Assembly: GCA_964017145.1 (NCBI GenBank) | Contig: CAXHKQ010000161.1 | Coordinates: 1 to 18,003, forward strand | Source: Agrocybe praecox | Taxonomy: Eukaryota > Basidiomycota > Agaricomycetes > Agaricales > Agrocybaceae | DNA length: 18,003 bases | Reading direction: 5' to 3' | Shown here: positions 16,499-18,003 of the stretch, piece after piece | How the letters are laid out: each line of letters begins with the position of its first letter | How positions within the stretch are numbered: position 1 is the first letter of the stretch | Notes under the pieces: generated by a model | The model's input: the letters and a program-made list of their open reading frames with translations, nothing else | Database searches by the model: none | Told to the model about the DNA's origin: nothing | Program-made: the position numbers and the translations under genes

Positions 16499-18003
16499 CA
16501 GGCCGGCGATTTCTTATAAACGGCTGGGGCAAGTGCAGCTATGATGGACGAGGCCTGGGGCAAAATTGCCTCCAGCAGAGGGTCAATGATGGCTTCAAGG
16601 ATTGCCAGCCACAGTTCATTAATCTCGGCGTTACGAGCAGCGGTGATGATAATGGTCTTCAGGGCAGCGCTCTGCGGATTTCCACGCGGATTCGGGTGTT
16701 GTTCGAGCCTTGGTGCCGCTCTCGATGAGACTGATGCCTGTCTGGATGTGGTTTGCTGACTTCGTTGGGGTACTTCGTGGTGGTTGGAGGCTGGCTGGCG
16801 ATTAATCTGCTCTTCTTCCGGTTGACGGCTAACCGAAAACGAGCCGTCTCGGTTACGCTTTGACGACCTGTCACGAGGTCGAGCGGCATACGGATTTTTC
16901 GGTGGCGGCGGGAACGAGTGCGTGGGCGGCGGTTGGATCGGATGCGATGGCGGTGGGGTCGAGTTCGAGGGCGGCGGTTGGTTCGAATGCGATGGCGGTG
17001 GGGTCGAGTGCGGTGGTGGTGGGGTCGAGTGCGGTGGCGGCGGTTGGTTATTGTCGATGTTTCTCTCCTCGTCGACGTCATCGTTGTTATTTTGGGCCGC
17101 CAAGCTTGCATAGGTGTTGCGTAGAGGTGGATAATTTGTATTGTCCAGTGCAGGGGCCTGCTGATGCAGCGTCCTATTTGCGTCTTGGTCACGAATTCTC
17201 GTCAGCGTCTGTTTGTATCGCTGGTTGCTGGATGCAATTTGTGCCGCTTTGTAGTCCTTCGCGACTTTTTGAAAATAAGGGCAAGAGGAGCGGGAGTTGG
17301 GGTGATCTTTGGCACAGCGTGGACAGAGCGACATATTCACCGCCGGGTTCGTACACTCATCCGTGCCGTGGTTGCAGTTGCATCGGGCACAAATTTTCTT
17401 GCGCCGGCAAAATTTGTGCGTGTGTCCGTGAGTTTGGCATACCTCGCAGAACATCGGACTTTTGTGGAAAAGTCTTGTTGGGATTCGCAGCTTGTCGATG
17501 ACCACATACTTTGGCACCAGGTTGCCCTCGAACGTTACCTTGATGGTGTTGGTCCCGATACGCTCATCATTTTCACCGGTGCGCGACAAATGCACTGCGT
17601 ACAGAATTCTGCACGGCCGCAGATGTGCCGAGCCGAACACACCGACGCCCTCATTGACGAGTTCGCAGAGGTTGGCCATGCCGGCGAGTTCATCGGTGCG
17701 AATTGCGCAGTCTACATCGACAATGCACTTACTCGGGATCGTGACCGAAGTGCCCGGGAATATCTGCTGACTTGCCAAGATGTTTGCTTCCCTTCGGTCG
17801 CCGAGAATGACGGCGAGCTTGTCGCGGTAAGGGATAATTGATGCGATCGATTTAAACCTCTCGTTCAGGAATCTCTGTATCGTGATATTCGGCAGCTTCT
17901 CACGGTCTACTGATCTGATCCACACCTCCATGATGCCAGTATATCCGTCCGGAAATCGTCGGACATGAGGAGGGGGCGTCGGTGTGGTGGCGGTCGCACT
18001 CTG
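16495..18003 (-). CDS. LINE ORF1: gag-like nucleic-acid-binding protein, N-terminus beyond the window
   Basis: The frame stays open from the right edge to TAA at 16497-16495. An ATG at 17931 could start a 478-residue protein. However, 24 more codons without a stop run to the edge, and they read FPDGYTGI just before that methionine, like the conserved start of the I/Jockey gag fold. The real start is therefore probably upstream. Numbering from 17931: an RRM-like/gag region about 1-155, then zinc knuckles CX2CX4HX4C at 162-174, CX2CX3HX4C at 181-193 and CX2CX3HX6C at 203-216. A proline/serine/histidine-rich repeat follows at 295-345, then a basic stretch KNPYAARPRDRSSKRNRDGS and a hydrophobic helix-rich tail 425-470. 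The protein should coat element RNA and form the ribonucleoprotein. Confidence 0.9.
   Translation of the reverse strand, partial: QSATATTPTPPPHVRRFPDGYTGIMEVWIRSVDREKLPNITIQRFLNERFKSIASIIPYRDKLAVILGDRREANILASQQIFPGTSVTIPSKCIVDVDCAIRTDELAGMANLCELVNEGVGVFGSAHLRPCRILYAVHLSRTGENDERIGTNTIKVTFEGNLVPKYVVIDKLRIPTRLFHKSPMFCEVCQTHGHTHKFCRRKKICARCNCNHGTDECTNPAVNMSLCPRCAKDHPNSRSSCPYFQKVAKDYKAAQIASSNQRYKQTLTRIRDQDANRTLHQQAPALDNTNYPPLRNTYASLAAQNNNDDVDEERNIDNNQPPPPHSTPPPPHSTPPPSHSNQPPPSNSTPPPSHPIQPPPTHSFPPPPKNPYAARPRDRSSKRNRDGSFSVSRQPEEEQINRQPASNHHEVPQRSQQTTSRQASVSSRAAPRLEQHPNPRGNPQSAALKTIIITAARNAEINELWLAILEAIIDPLLEAILPQASSIIAALAPAVYKKSPAC
16918..17050 (-). repeat. GC-rich tandem repeat encoding the proline-rich linker of ORF1
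   Basis: GGCGGCGGTTGG on the + strand recurs at 16925, 16970 and 17036. It is separated by GATGGCGGTGGGGTCGAGT units; 45-bp spacing is followed by 66 bp. In frame these are 7-8 residue HSTPPPP / HSNQPPP modules. All steps are multiples of three, so the frame is kept. Confidence 0.75.

Larger units (their letters stand above)
12739..18003 (-). mobile_element. Non-LTR (LINE) retrotransposon, I-group type, 5' end outside the window
   Basis: Two open frames, ORF1 then ORF2, on the - strand, followed by a 62-bp 3' UTR, AATAAA and 23 A. Having gag zinc knuckles, apurinic-type endonuclease, reverse transcriptase and RNase H in this order places it with the I group (I, Nimb, Loner and relatives) rather than Jockey, which lacks RNase H. 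I cannot name the exact family. Both frames are open throughout, with all catalytic residues that I can check, so the copy looks young and possibly competent. The 5' UTR and matching target duplication are outside the window. The element points toward, and ends ~250 bp before, the acyltransferase initiator. Confidence 0.93.

Noticed and set aside
16860..17841. Long + strand open frames opposite LINE ORF1 (213 and 225 codons)
   Set aside because: Composition shadows of the GC-rich ORF1, rich in Gly/Trp runs from the antisense proline repeat; no independent coding evidence.

Overview
This is animal nuclear DNA, most likely from an insect and probably a mosquito or related fly. Short GC-rich coding exons with good splice sites sit in AT-rich introns and spacers. 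Those introns and spacers are packed with small DNA transposons, foldback elements and one long non-LTR retrotransposon. The order-level assignment is inferred from gene architecture and transposon types. No rRNA, tRNA, CRISPR or prokaryotic features were seen.

Left (1-2106): the last exon of a MECR gene (mitochondrial trans-2-enoyl-CoA reductase, fatty acid synthesis type II) on the + strand, preceded by at least 1.6 kb of its intron. The intron carries a ~1.15 kb foldback repeat. The exon appears to have a 1-base deletion seven codons before the conserved end.

Intergenic (2100-5600): a Helitron-like non-autonomous element (2353-3966) with diverged ~420 bp repeats and a minisatellite built from a motif shared with a nearby pogo/Tigger-like MITE (4946-5521).

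Centre (5616-12492): a complete three-exon gene on the - strand, convergent with MECR. It encodes a 292-residue GNAT acyltransferase of the glycine N-acyltransferase-like (GLYAT/FR47) family. Splice phases match across both introns (phase 0, then phase 2). Both introns are ~3 kb and consist largely of repeats. Intron 1 holds a TTAA-flanked MITE with an inner inverted repeat, a diverged foldback, and a TA-flanked MITE with a second TIR pair inside it. Intron 2 holds a 1.5 kb long-hairpin element, and a ~310-340 bp direct repeat lies near each end of that intron.

Right (12739-18003): a non-LTR (LINE) retrotransposon on the - strand, cut at its 5' end by the window edge. It has an intact ORF1 (gag with three zinc knuckles and a proline-rich repeat) and an intact ORF2 (endonuclease, reverse transcriptase, RNase H, C-terminal zinc knuckle), then a short 3' UTR, AATAAA and a 23-nt poly(A) tract. 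The domain set fits the I group. ORF2 has no AUG near its start and begins across the ORF1 stop codon, so its translation must be coupled or non-canonical. The insertion lies ~250 bp upstream of the predicted start of the acyltransferase transcript.

I found no clear undescribed enzymatic system. The unusual material is structural: nested inverted repeats, long-hairpin elements inside a transcribed gene, a transposon-end-derived minisatellite, and the ORF1/ORF2 junction.
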